From Alphaproteobacteria bacterium (lineage in GTDB: Bacteria; Pseudomonadota; Alphaproteobacteria; Caulobacterales; Hyphomonadaceae), in the NCBI GenBank assembly GCA_018222605.1, contig JAAEZZ010000001.1, positions 248,001 through 312,000 on the forward strand: a stretch of DNA of 64,000 bases, given 5' to 3'. Positions 18,287-26,958 of this stretch are shown here, in pieces. The notes below the pieces were generated by a model, which worked only from the letters and a program-made list of their open reading frames with translations, ran no database searches and was not told the origin of the DNA. Both the position numbers and the translations under genes were made by a program. The first letter of the stretch is position 1; the number at the start of each line of letters is the position of its first letter.

Positions 18287-19302
18287 TGTCCCGCCGATGC
18301 CGAAACCGCCGAGCGCAACACCCAGCCATGGTCATCCTGGGACAGGGAAACGCCCCGCTGAAGCAGATCATTCTGCAGGCGTGGCGGATCTCCGGCATAG
18401 GAGAAGTTCACCAATGCGCCATCGCGGGCAATCGCATCGATCTTAAGATCGGAAATAAAGGGAGACCGCGCCAGCGCGCCGCGCAGCGTGTTCCATTCTG
18501 CCAGGGATGTGTAGCGCACACTGGCATTCGCGGCAGTGCGTTCTCCGCTGCGAATGACGGAATTGCGCTTCCAGTTCTCGTCCAACAGCTTCAGCATGGC
18601 GACGACTGCGCCGTCCATGGTCTGCGCATAGGGCGTCGTGCCGATGGTTTCCGTACCCGCTGTGGTGACGACGGAGACCGTAACACGCCAGGCATTCTCA
18701 CTGCCGGAAAGCTCGGCCAGGATGCCCCGCCGCGCGCCCAGAGCCGACGCCTCGGGCGACAATGCCATCCAGTCACTGTACTGCGTATAGCCACTGCCGC
18801 TGGATGTCACGTAGGGAGAAAGCGTTTCGCTGCGGCCCGTGCCCAGTGTTTCACGCCATGCATATTCCAGTACATCATTAGACGCCAGCGGCACCAGAAG
18901 GGACATGGGCGCCTGCGTATCGACATAGGGCACGCCCAGCGAATCCAGATGCGCACGCACCATACGCGGATTGTAGACGACGGCCAGCGTCCCGCGATAG
19001 CGCCCGGCGCCGGCTGTTTCTTCCTGCACATCCACGGCGGCGGACAGGCGATTGGCCAGCGCGTAATCGATCGGCACGCCACCCGCGGCGATCAGGTCTT
19101 CCGGAAGAGTGATACGTTCGATCAGGATACGCGCGCCCTTGGTCCGCGCGGCGCCCATGGCCTGCTCGCGCGCCTGGATCAGAGTATCGGCCACCTCATC
19201 CACATCGATATTGGAGACAGTATAGACATCGCGTGTGTCTGCGTGCGCACTGAAACCAGACGCAATCGCGACGAAAAGCGAAGCGAGAAAAATACGAATC
19301 AT
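18283..19302 (-). CDS. DUF2066 domain-containing exported protein
   Basis: 339 residues from the Met at 19302 (MIRIFLASLFVAIASGFSAHA), which starts a signal peptide; upstream in-frame codons run over the purM promoter and were rejected. The DTRDVYTVSNIDVDEVADT, GARILIERITLPED and LVPLASNDVLEYAWRE segments are typical of DUF2066, a proteobacterial family of unknown function often found just upstream of hda. That neighbour pattern is kept here, as the hdaA GTG overlaps its stop by four bases. Periplasmic location is expected. Confidence 0.88.
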   Translation of the reverse strand: MIRIFLASLFVAIASGFSAHADTRDVYTVSNIDVDEVADTLIQAREQAMGAARTKGARILIERITLPEDLIAAGGVPIDYALANRLSAAVDVQEETAGAGRYRGTLAVVYNPRMVRAHLDSLGVPYVDTQAPMSLLVPLASNDVLEYAWRETLGTGRSETLSPYVTSSGSGYTQYSDWMALSPEASALGARRGILAELSGSENAWRVTVSVVTTAGTETIGTTPYAQTMDGAVVAMLKLLDENWKRNSVIRSGERTAANASVRYTSLAEWNTLRGALARSPFISDLKIDAIARDGALVNFSYAGDPPRLQNDLLQRGVSLSQDDHGWVLRSAVSASAGQ

Positions 19303-19405
19303 GGTCAACGGCCTCCGTGTAGCATTTCTTTTAGCAAGCCCAGGCTGAAGCTGGAACCGCAAGCGGCACTGGCAGAGACGTTTTCCCCATGCTAACGCGC
19401 AGGTC

Positions 19406-20434
19406 ATGATGAGTGATACGCCCAAAACGCCCCTTTCCTACCGCGATGCCGGTGTCGATATTGAGGCAGGAGAAAGGCTGGTTGAGGCCATTGGCCCGCT
19501 GGCAAAAGCAACCGCCCGTGCTGGTGTCATGGGAGGTCTCGGCGGCTTTGGCGCGCTGTTTGACCTGAAAGCCTCCGGCTACGAAGACCCGATCCTGGTC
19601 TCAGGAACGGATGGCGTCGGCACAAAGCTGATGCTGGCTTTTGAGACCGGCATTCACAACACGGTTGGCATCGATCTCGTTGCCATGTGCGCCAATGATG
19701 TTCTGGCGCAGGGCGCTGAGCCCCTGTTTTTCCTGGATTATTTCGCCACCGGAAAGCTTGAGGCAGGCATCGCCGAAGCGGTCATTTCCGGCATCGCCGA
19801 AGGCTGCCGCCAGTCCGGCTGCGCGCTTGTCGGCGGCGAAACGGCGGAAATGCCCGGCATGTACCCGCCCGGCCATTATGATCTCGCAGGTTTCGTGGTT
19901 GGCGCTGTGGACCGCTCCAAGGTTCTGCCTCGCATGGGCGACATGGCTGAGGGGGACGTGCTGATCGGCATCGCCTCGTCCGGCCCGCACTCCAATGGCT
20001 ATTCCCTGATCCGCCGCATCGTGGAACGGGAAGGCCTGTCCTATGATTCGACCTCTCCCTTCTCGAATGAAAACCTCGGCGAAGCGCTGCTGACCCCGAC
20101 GCGTCTCTATTCCGGCGCAGCCCTGCCGCTGATCAAGGGAGACCTGATCAAGGGCCTTGCCCACATCACAGGCGGCGGCATCACCGAAAATACTCCGCGC
20201 ATGTGCCCGGACCATCTCGCCCCCCGCATTGACCGTTCGGCCTGGACACCCAAACCGGTCTTCCAATGGCTTCAGGAAGCTGGCGGCGTTGAGCTGGACG
20301 AGATGCACCGCACCTTCAATATGGGCATCGGCATGATCTTCGCGGCCGCGCCTGACAAGGTGGACGCCGTGATTGCCCAGCTGAAAGAGGCTGATGAGCA
20401 GCCCGTCATCCTCGGGGATCTCGTCAGCGGATGA
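19406..20434 (+). CDS. purM: Phosphoribosylformylglycinamidine cyclo-ligase (AIR synthase)
   Basis: 342 residues. PurM makes aminoimidazole ribotide in purine synthesis, step five. Motifs: [13 protein letters not shown] near residue 11, [11 protein letters not shown] near residues 65-75, the [11 protein letters not shown] catalytic segment and [16 protein letters not shown] second Met three bases later is an equally possible start. It diverges from the DUF2066-hdaA operon with 103 bases between start codons. purN overlaps its stop by four bases (ATGA), so the two enzymes are translationally coupled. Confidence 0.97.
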   Translation: MMSDTPKTPLSYRDAGVDIEAGERLVEAIGPLAKATARAGVMGGLGGFGALFDLKASGYEDPILVSGTDGVGTKLMLAFETGIHNTVGIDLVAMCANDVLAQGAEPLFFLDYFATGKLEAGIAEAVISGIAEGCRQSGCALVGGETAEMPGMYPPGHYDLAGFVVGAVDRSKVLPRMGDMAEGDVLIGIASSGPHSNGYSLIRRIVEREGLSYDSTSPFSNENLGEALLTPTRLYSGAALPLIKGDLIKGLAHITGGGITENTPRMCPDHLAPRIDRSAWTPKPVFQWLQEAGGVELDEMHRTFNMGIGMIFAAAPDKVDAVIAQLKEADEQPVILGDLVSG

Positions 20435-21021
20435 CACGCCTCAATCTGGCTATCCTGATTTCCGGGCGCGGCTCCAACATGAAGGCCCTGCTGGAAGCGG
20501 CGCGCGACCCGGCCTATCCGGCCAAGCCGGTCTTGGTCCTGTCCAACCGGCCGGATGCAGGCGGGCTTGAGACCGCTACGGCCGAAGGCGTCGCGACGGC
20601 GGTCGTCGATCACAAGGAGTTCGGCAAGGACCGTGAGGCCTTTGAGCGCGCGATGGACGCCAGACTGGAAGCTGCCGACACCGAGATCATCGCGCTAGCC
20701 GGTTTCATGCGCGTGCTGACCCCCTGGTTTGTGGAGAAATGGTCGGGCCGCCTTATCAATATCCACCCGTCCCTGCTGCCCAAATACAAGGGCCTCGACA
20801 CGCATCAACGCGCGATTGATGCGGGCGACGCCGAGGCCGGCTGCAGCGTGCACTGGGTCACTGCAGGCGTCGACGAAGGCGCCGTCATTCAGCAGGCCCG
20901 CGTGCTCATCCTGCCCGGCGACACAGCAGACGCCCTTGCTGCACGCATCCTGCCGGAAGAACACAGCCTCTACCCTGAAGCGCTGTCCAGAGCCTGCGCA
21001 GAGATCAAGGCGCGCGCTTAA
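20431..21021 (+). CDS. purN: Phosphoribosylglycinamide formyltransferase 1
   Basis: 196 residues. PurN uses 10-formyltetrahydrofolate to formylate GAR, step three of purine synthesis. N-terminal [16 protein letters not shown] binds phosphate; the catalytic Asn-His-Asp set is in [17 protein letters not shown] and the [11 protein letters not shown] loop. Overlaps purM by four bases. Downstream lies a palindromic intergenic element at 21043-21090. Confidence 0.97.
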   Translation: MTRLNLAILISGRGSNMKALLEAARDPAYPAKPVLVLSNRPDAGGLETATAEGVATAVVDHKEFGKDREAFERAMDARLEAADTEIIALAGFMRVLTPWFVEKWSGRLINIHPSLLPKYKGLDTHQRAIDAGDAEAGCSVHWVTAGVDEGAVIQQARVLILPGDTADALAARILPEEHSLYPEALSRACAEIKARA

Positions 21022-21042
21022 GCGTCTTCAAGCTCCCGCGTA

Positions 21043-21090
21043 TCCTTCCCCATTCACGGGGGAGGTGCCTAAAGGGCGGAAGTGGAAACC
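21043..21090. repeat. Palindromic intergenic element
   Basis: CCTTCCCC...CGGGGGAGG forms a short imperfect hairpin, followed by GTGCCTAAAGGGCGGAAG. This composition (a C-run/G-run hairpin with a trailing 'GTGCC..AAGGGCGGA' segment) resembles small dispersed repeats I have seen between genes in caulobacterial and hyphomonad genomes. Only one copy is in this window, so the repeat status is inference. It lies between purN and the unknown gene at 21133. Confidence 0.4.
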
Positions 21091-21132
21091 CCTCTACCCA
21101 ATCCGTCGCATACAGCGCCCCTTTAGGCTCTG

Positions 21133-21519
21133 ATGACGATGCCTTTTTTCTCGCTCTTTTCTCCCATGCCGGGCCTGCCTTGGTATCTGCTGCCGATCTG
21201 GCCGCTGATCTATCTGCGCATCCTGCGCCTGAAGGCATGGTTTCGGCAGAATGGCGGCCCCGGCTCTCAAATGCTGTGGGGCGTGATGTGGAATGGCCGC
21301 ATTGGAATCATTCAGCTCTCGGATGATCTCTCGGGTCGCGTGCAGGCCTCGAAACCGCTGAAGCCATCTGCCAGACTGGCTGAGGCGCTCAGCGGCGCAT
21401 GGCTTGCGCCCTGGCTGGATCTTGTGGCGCACAGCCTGGCTCCAGCTGTCGCGCAGTCTTCTCTGGAAATCAGCCTTCCCCATATCCCGCAAGCCCGGTT
21501 GCCGCTGCCGGATACCTGA
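21133..21519 (+). CDS. Hypothetical protein with one hydrophobic N-terminal segment
   Basis: 128 residues that I do not recognise. Residues about 13-30 ([19 protein letters not shown]) form one aromatic-rich hydrophobic helix, followed by a short basic patch and a small domain with [16 protein letters not shown]. The C-terminus is proline-rich. It has codon use like its neighbours and is the only long frame in this stretch, on the same strand as purMN. A second Met lies at residue 3. Probably a small membrane-anchored protein restricted to this lineage. Confidence 0.6.
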   Translation: MTMPFFSLFSPMPGLPWYLLPIWPLIYLRILRLKAWFRQNGGPGSQMLWGVMWNGRIGIIQLSDDLSGRVQASKPLKPSARLAEALSGAWLAPWLDLVAHSLAPAVAQSSLEISLPHIPQARLPLPDT

Positions 21520-21600
21520 CCCCGCTTTCCCTTCACCGAAATCAAACCAGATCCCCCGGAAGGCTCGGCCTCTCCGGCCAAACCTGCTGCGCAAAACAAA

Positions 21601-21628
21601 AAGGGCCGCACCAACCGGTGCAGCCCTT
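21601..21628 (-). terminator. Rho-independent terminator of ndk
   Basis: On the minus strand GGGCTGCACC and GGTGCGGCCC pair around a short loop and are followed by TTTTTGTTTT, 34 bases after the ndk stop codon. A textbook intrinsic terminator. Confidence 0.85.
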
Positions 21629-21661
21629 CAAAAATCTCACAAGCCCGAAGGCCCGAGTGCC

Positions 21662-22084
21662 TTAGCCGACGATTTCAGCTTCGGAGAAGAACTGGGCGAT
21701 CTCGATCGCAGCGTTCTCTTCGGAGTCGGAACCATGGACAGAGTTCTCGCCGATGGATTTCGCGAACAATTTGCGGACAGTGCCGTCAGCGGCTTCTGCC
21801 GGGTTCGTTGCGCCCATCACTTCGCGGTGTGCGGCAACGGCGTTTTCGCCTTCCAGAACCTGAACGACAACCGGGCCGGAGGTCATGAACTCAACCAGTT
21901 CGCCGAAGAACGGACGCTCGCGGTGAACGCCATAGAAGCGCTCTGCCTGCTCTTGCGTCATGCGAATGCGACGCTGGGCGATGATGCGCAGGCCAGCTTT
22001 TTCGAAGACGGCATTGATCGCGCCGGTCAGGTTACGCTCGGTGGCGTCAGGCTTGATGATGGAAAAGGTACGCTGCACAGCCAT
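21662..22084 (-). CDS. ndk: Nucleoside diphosphate kinase
   Basis: 140 residues from the Met at 22084 ([18 protein letters not shown]), exactly the bacterial Ndk length; upstream in-frame codons to 22156 were rejected. Motifs: [18 protein letters not shown] near residue 51 and the active-site histidine segment [16 protein letters not shown] near residue 115. It moves the gamma-phosphate between nucleoside triphosphates through a phospho-His. Single gene with its own terminator at 21601-21628. It diverges from the YjdM-like gene, with 144 bases between. Confidence 0.97.
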   Translation of the reverse strand: MAVQRTFSIIKPDATERNLTGAINAVFEKAGLRIIAQRRIRMTQEQAERFYGVHRERPFFGELVEFMTSGPVVVQVLEGENAVAAHREVMGATNPAEAADGTVRKLFAKSIGENSVHGSDSEENAAIEIAQFFSEAEIVG

Positions 22085-22228
22085 GATGACTTCCTGTTTA
22101 TGGGGGAAACTGTTTCTCGCGGGCCTATAACCGGGCCCACCCGCCGGGGCAAGCATGGAAGGCGGCTCTTGCGCAGATCGATTCGGCGGCCTAGGGCGAT
22201 CCCTGTAACAGTTTCAAGGATTTCGCGG

Positions 22229-22561
22229 ATGAGCACGCTTCCCCCCTGCCCCAAATGTGGCTCAGAGTTCACCTATGAAGACGGCGCGCTCCTGATCTGC
22301 CCGGAATGCGCCCATGAGTGGAGCGCGACCGAAGCGGAAGACAGCGGCAGCGGCATCAGAGACTCCAATGGCAACCCGCTCGCCGATGGCGACTCGGTCG
22401 TCGTGATCAAGGATCTGAAGATCAAGGGCTCGTCCCAGGTCGTGAAGCGCGGCACCAAGGTAAAGAACATCCGCCTCGTCGATGGTGATCATGACATTGA
22501 CTGCAAGATCGACGGTATCGGCCAGATGGGCCTGAAATCCGAATTCGTGAAGAAGGCCTAA
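22229..22561 (+). CDS. yjdM: YjdM/PhnA-family zinc ribbon protein
   Basis: 110 residues from the ATG at 22229. N-terminal zinc ribbon CPKCGSEF...ICPECAHEW (two CxxC), then the PhnA domain with [23 protein letters not shown] and [20 protein letters not shown]. Historically labelled an alkylphosphonate uptake protein, but the family is not a transporter and its role is unclear. Converges with holC, four bases between stops. The frame is open far upstream (to 21404) but that part crosses ndk antisense. Confidence 0.9.
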   Translation: MSTLPPCPKCGSEFTYEDGALLICPECAHEWSATEAEDSGSGIRDSNGNPLADGDSVVVIKDLKIKGSSQVVKRGTKVKNIRLVDGDHDIDCKIDGIGQMGLKSEFVKKA

Positions 22562-22565
22562 GGCG

Positions 22566-23039
22566 CTACTTCCCTGCCTCTTTCCAGCCACCGCTTCCAG
22601 TCTGCTGGAAATACCGCGTCACGAGGCCGGCATCCTTGGCGGCCTTGAATTGCTGGCGCGCCAGGCTGCGCGTGTCATGGTCGCCATCATCGAACATGGC
22701 CATGCAGCGCGTATAAGGCGCATCGACCGGCACCGTCGTCCCATCCATCAGGAACAACGCATTCGCGGTGTTCACATTCTCCACTTTGTCGGTCAGTAGG
22801 ATGGGCTGGCGCGAGGGGTCGAGCCCTGGCGCTTCGGCCTGGCCGTGCGGCAGGAAGGTCCGTTCGTCAAAGGTCCAGAGGAAGGCGTCGAGCGCCGCGC
22901 GGCGCTCAGGATTCGGGCTGACGGCCAGAACCCGCCAGCCCACCTCCAGGCATTTTTGCATGAGCGGCGCCGCAGCCTGCTCCAGCGTGGTGCGGGAGAG
23001 ATGGTAAAACCACCATTCCGGCTTTGGCGCCTCAGTCAT
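22566..23039 (-). CDS. holC: DNA polymerase III chi subunit
   Basis: 157 residues. EWWFYHLSRTTLEQAAAPLMQKC at the N-terminus (quoted over two helices), the VLAVSPNPERRAALDAFLW segment and DRTFLPHG-like FLPHGQAEAP are typical of HolC. Chi links the clamp-loader psi subunit to SSB at the replication fork. It begins 5 bases after the pepA stop, so pepA-holC form an operon, an order widely kept in alphaproteobacteria. Confidence 0.93.
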   Translation of the reverse strand: MTEAPKPEWWFYHLSRTTLEQAAAPLMQKCLEVGWRVLAVSPNPERRAALDAFLWTFDERTFLPHGQAEAPGLDPSRQPILLTDKVENVNTANALFLMDGTTVPVDAPYTRCMAMFDDGDHDTRSLARQQFKAAKDAGLVTRYFQQTGSGGWKEAGK

Positions 23040-23044
23040 GCCGA

Positions 23045-24511
23045 TCAGCTTTCGTAATTGTCAGCGATCCAGCGGTCGAGCAGACGCGGACCGAAGCCGG
23101 AGGCCCAGCTGACATCAAAGGCCGCTTTCTCGCCCTCAACCCAGGCCACACCGGCAATGTCGATGTGCGCCCATTTCACGTCTTCTTTCACAAAGCGCTT
23201 CAGGAACTGCGCCGCTGTGATGGAGCCAGCCGCGCGGCCGCCAATGTTCCGCATATCCGCGAATTTTGACTTCAGAAGCGCGTCATATTCCGGGCCCAGC
23301 GGCAGGCGCCAGACGCGCTCGCCTTCAGTCTGGCCCGCCTTGGACAGCTCGTCGGCCAGATCATCGCTCGCGGTGAACAGACCGGCATGATGGTGGCCGA
23401 GAGAGATCACGATTGCGCCGGTCAGTGTGGCGAGATCAACCATGGCTTTCGGCTTGAAATGCTCCTGCGCATACCAGAGCACATCGCACAGAACGAGGCG
23501 GCCTTCGGCGTCTGTGTTCTGCACTTCGATGGTCTGGCCGGAGGCGGACTTCAGAATGTCGCCCGGACGGATCGCGTTTCCGTCCGGCATGTTCTCGACC
23601 AGGCCAACCAGGCCGATGACATTGACCTTCGCCTTGCGCTCGGCCAGCGCGCGGATTGTGCCGGTCACAGCCGCTGCGCCGCCCATATCGCCGCGCATGT
23701 CTTCCATGCCCGGTCCTGGCTTCAAGGAGATGCCGCCTGTATCGAAGCAGACGCCCTTGCCGATCAGGATGACCGGATCATCGCCTTCCGCGCCGCCCAT
23801 CCATTTCATGATGCCGAGCTGGCTTTCCTTCACGCTGCCCTGACCGACACCCAGCATGGCGTTCATGCCCAGCTTGGCGAGCTGCTCTTCGCCGAGCACT
23901 TCGACTTCAACGCCCAGATCGCTCATCTCTTTCAGGCGGCCTGCAAAGGCAGCTGGATAGAGGTCGTTCGGCGGCAAATTCACCAGCGTACGCGCCAGAA
24001 TGGTGCCTTCAGCGCCAGCATTCAGCGGCTCGAAGGCCTTCTCGGCAGCAGCCGTATCGTCCACGATGAAAGTGACACTTTCTACGGTCGGCTTCTGATC
24101 GTCTTTCAACTTGGTGAAATAGTCGTCAAACCGATAGGCCGCGAGCTTCGCACCGACGGCCATGCGGGCTGCGTCTTCAGCGGAAGCGGCATGAATGGCG
24201 AGGGATTTGAAGCCGCTGCCCGAATGAGATTTGTAAAGATTGGCGCCCAAGCCTTCCAGAACGCGTGCGTCCCGCTTGTCCGGCTTGCCGCCGCCGATCA
24301 GGACAACGCGACGGGTGTCACTGCCTTTAGGCATCACGATGAGAGATTGCTGATCTTTCTTGCCGGAAAAGCGGCTGCCTTCCATGGCTTCTGCCAGAAG
24401 GCCACCTGAGGCATTATCCAAATCAGTCGCCGCAGCAGGCAAACCGCCATCCTCATCAACGATAAAGGCAACGATCTCAGCTTTGGCATTGTCTGCGAAT
24501 GTGATTTTCAT
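23045..24511 (-). CDS. pepA: Leucyl aminopeptidase (M17)
   Basis: 488 residues from the Met at 24511 (MKITFADNAKAEIVAF). The C-terminal catalytic domain holds the two-metal site: GKGVCFDTGGISLKPG near residue 258 and the family signature NTDAEGRLVL near residue 338. It removes N-terminal residues from peptides in the cytosol; some homologues also bind DNA. First gene of pepA-holC and divergent from lptF, with 116 bases between start codons. Confidence 0.96.
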   Translation of the reverse strand: MKITFADNAKAEIVAFIVDEDGGLPAAATDLDNASGGLLAEAMEGSRFSGKKDQQSLIVMPKGSDTRRVVLIGGGKPDKRDARVLEGLGANLYKSHSGSGFKSLAIHAASAEDAARMAVGAKLAAYRFDDYFTKLKDDQKPTVESVTFIVDDTAAAEKAFEPLNAGAEGTILARTLVNLPPNDLYPAAFAGRLKEMSDLGVEVEVLGEEQLAKLGMNAMLGVGQGSVKESQLGIMKWMGGAEGDDPVILIGKGVCFDTGGISLKPGPGMEDMRGDMGGAAAVTGTIRALAERKAKVNVIGLVGLVENMPDGNAIRPGDILKSASGQTIEVQNTDAEGRLVLCDVLWYAQEHFKPKAMVDLATLTGAIVISLGHHHAGLFTASDDLADELSKAGQTEGERVWRLPLGPEYDALLKSKFADMRNIGGRAAGSITAAQFLKRFVKEDVKWAHIDIAGVAWVEGEKAAFDVSWASGFGPRLLDRWIADNYES

Positions 24512-24627
24512 ATGCGGATTCTCCATTTGCAGCGGAAACTAAACGTCGACGCGCGCAGCGCAACTCGTTAGCTAGGGAAATATCACCCGTTTCTGAAGGA
24601 TTCTGCGAAAAGCCTGCCTTACGCCCC

Positions 24628-25770
24628 ATGACCAAAGTCCAGACATATCTGTTTTTCGAAGTCCTGAGGGCTGTGGTCATCATTGTCGGGGGGCTGTCCA
24701 TGCTCGCCTTGCTCGCGCAGGGCCTGTCGCGGACCGATCTGATTCTTGAGAACCGCCAGTCTGCAGCTACCTATTTCTACATTGTCATGCTGGGCGCACC
24801 GCAGATCATTGCGCTGTTGCTGCCGCTCGCCCTGTTTGTGGCCAGTGTCTGGTCCCTCAACCGCATTCACAAGGATAGCGAGATCGTTGTCGCCCAGGCC
24901 GCCGGCATGACCCGCTGGCAGGTCGCCTCGCCGCTGATCCGCCTCGCTGTCATCTGCGCGATTGCCCATCTGACCGTCAATTTGTGGGTCCAGCCCTTGG
25001 CACAGCGCGCGATGCGGGAAACGGTGGCGACAGCGCGGGCCGATCTGGCTGCCGCCCTGATCCGCCCTGGCCAGTTCACCAGCAATGGCGACCGGCTGAC
25101 CTTCTATGCCCGCGAACAGGTGGGCGGAGAGCTGAGAGGCGTGCTGATTTCCGACATGACAGATGCCGCACACCCGACAGACATTCTGGCCCGCAGCGCC
25201 GCGCTGATCGAAGTGGACGGTAAGCCAACCCTTCTGCTGCGCGATGCAACCAGCCAGCAGCTGGACGAGAACCAGCAGCTTTCCATTCTGGAGTTCGATC
25301 AATATCTGTTCGACCTCAGCGAATTCATGAAAGAAGAGTCAGACCTGGTCCTGAAGGCCTCTGACAAATATCTCTACGAACTCTTTTTCGTGGACCGGAC
25401 CAATTATTTCGAACTGAAAGAGGCGGATGCCTTCCTGGCAGAAGCTCATAGCCGCCTGACCACGCCGCTTCTGAATATCGTCATGGTCCTGCTGGCAATC
25501 TATGCTGTGCTGGGCGGCGATTTCAGCCGGAAGGGCTATAGTCGCCGGATCGGCTATGCGACAGGCGGAGCCATTGGCGTTCTGATTATACAGCTTGTCC
25601 TGCAGTCCCAGGCGGCGAGTGACCCGGCACTGAATATCCTGCAATGGCTCGCACCGCTGTCAGCCATTGGGGCGATTAGCTACATCTATTTCGCCCGTGG
25701 CAGGCATTTGGGTAAAATCGAACGCCCGCATATTGATCTGTTCCGCGGCGCAGGAGGCGCGGCCAGCTGA
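24628..25770 (+). CDS. lptF: LPS export ABC transporter permease LptF
   Basis: 380 residues. Three N-terminal membrane helices (FFEVLRAVVIIVGGLSMLAL on), a periplasmic beta-jellyroll of about residues 100-270, and three C-terminal helices, the LptF/LptG (YjgP/YjgQ) layout. With LptG and LptB it extracts LPS from the inner membrane. The last base of its TGA is the first base of the lptG ATG. In most alphaproteobacteria lptFG lead directly into lptD; here topA follows instead. Confidence 0.95.
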   Translation: MTKVQTYLFFEVLRAVVIIVGGLSMLALLAQGLSRTDLILENRQSAATYFYIVMLGAPQIIALLLPLALFVASVWSLNRIHKDSEIVVAQAAGMTRWQVASPLIRLAVICAIAHLTVNLWVQPLAQRAMRETVATARADLAAALIRPGQFTSNGDRLTFYAREQVGGELRGVLISDMTDAAHPTDILARSAALIEVDGKPTLLLRDATSQQLDENQQLSILEFDQYLFDLSEFMKEESDLVLKASDKYLYELFFVDRTNYFELKEADAFLAEAHSRLTTPLLNIVMVLLAIYAVLGGDFSRKGYSRRIGYATGGAIGVLIIQLVLQSQAASDPALNILQWLAPLSAIGAISYIYFARGRHLGKIERPHIDLFRGAGGAAS

Positions 25771-26891
25771 TGCCCCTGTTTTCCCGTATCCAGCTTTACA
25801 TTCTGAAAGAGTGCCTGACCGGGCTCGCCCTGGTGCTCGGCATTCTGTTGCTGGCAATCCTGATGATCGACGTGGTGGAGCAGCTGCGGACAGTTGGCGG
25901 CGATGTCTCGCTCAGCATTCTCGGCGCGCTCCGACTTTCCCTGATGAAATTGCCCCAGATTGTCGAGCAGACGCTGCCCTTTGCCTTGCTGGTTGCCTCC
26001 ATGATGGCCTTCACACGTCTGAACCGCCGCTCTGAGCTGTCGATTATCCGCGCGAGCGGGATTTCGGCCTGGCGCTTTCTGACCCCAGTCATGGGACTGG
26101 GACTGGTCATGGGCCTGTTCACGATGATGGTACTGAACCCGTTTGCCGCGCGCCTGACGGAATCCTTCGAGATGACCCGCGACCGGTTGCTGAATGAAGG
26201 CCGACCCACGCTTTCAGTCTCCGATACCGGCATCTGGCTACGCCAAGGCGACGAAACGAACCAGATCGTGATCCATGCAAAGCGCGTGGAAGAAGGCGGC
26301 GTGAACCTCCAGGATGTGAAGATGATCCAGGAAGAGCGCATGTATTCCAATGGGCGTCCGACCAATGATTTCGCCTTTGCCCGCCGCATTGATGCCGACC
26401 GGGCAATCCTGCGCGATGGCTTCTGGCAGCTGGAAGGCGTGGTGGAGAACATCCCGAACCAGCCAACTGAGCGCAAAGCCAATCTGGCCATTCCGACAAC
26501 GCTGGATGCCAGCACGCTGCTCGACAAGTTCGCCTCACCCAACACAATCGGCTTCTGGGATCTTCCCCACTTCGTGCGACAGACCCAGGCGGCGGGCCTG
26601 GATGCCTCACGCTACAAAATGCAGCTCAGCGCGCTTCTGGCGCTACCGGCACTGTTCGTGGCGATGGCCCTGATCGGCGCGGTAGTTTGCCTTCGCCTTC
26701 AGCGTATGGGCGGCAATTCCCAACTGCTGGCCATCGGGTCACTTGCAGCTGTGGGCCTGTATTTCTTTACCCAATTCTCTTCCAGCCTGGGGGCCACCGG
26801 TGCCGCGCCTCCTATAGTGGCTGCTTGGAGTCCGCCGCTGTTTGTCCTGTTCTGCACCCTCACCTACATCGCCTACAAGGAAGACGGCTGA
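25770..26891 (+). CDS. lptG: LPS export ABC transporter permease LptG
   Basis: 373 residues with the same 3 helices-jellyroll-3 helices plan as LptF. LKECLTGLALVLGILLLAIL is the first helix; the RRSELSIIRASGISAWRFL coupling region after helix 3 touches LptB. Starts inside the lptF stop (TGATG). Its own stop at 26891 is followed by 67 bases and then topA; the usual partner lptD lies 25 kb away at 52110. Confidence 0.95.
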   Translation: MPLFSRIQLYILKECLTGLALVLGILLLAILMIDVVEQLRTVGGDVSLSILGALRLSLMKLPQIVEQTLPFALLVASMMAFTRLNRRSELSIIRASGISAWRFLTPVMGLGLVMGLFTMMVLNPFAARLTESFEMTRDRLLNEGRPTLSVSDTGIWLRQGDETNQIVIHAKRVEEGGVNLQDVKMIQEERMYSNGRPTNDFAFARRIDADRAILRDGFWQLEGVVENIPNQPTERKANLAIPTTLDASTLLDKFASPNTIGFWDLPHFVRQTQAAGLDASRYKMQLSALLALPALFVAMALIGAVVCLRLQRMGGNSQLLAIGSLAAVGLYFFTQFSSSLGATGAAPPIVAAWSPPLFVLFCTLTYIAYKEDG

Positions 26892-26958
26892 ACACAGCCC
26901 GGCCTTGACAGCCGACGTCTCCGCCCCCCATCTCTCGCCGCCTTAAAGAGGTAAGCGC

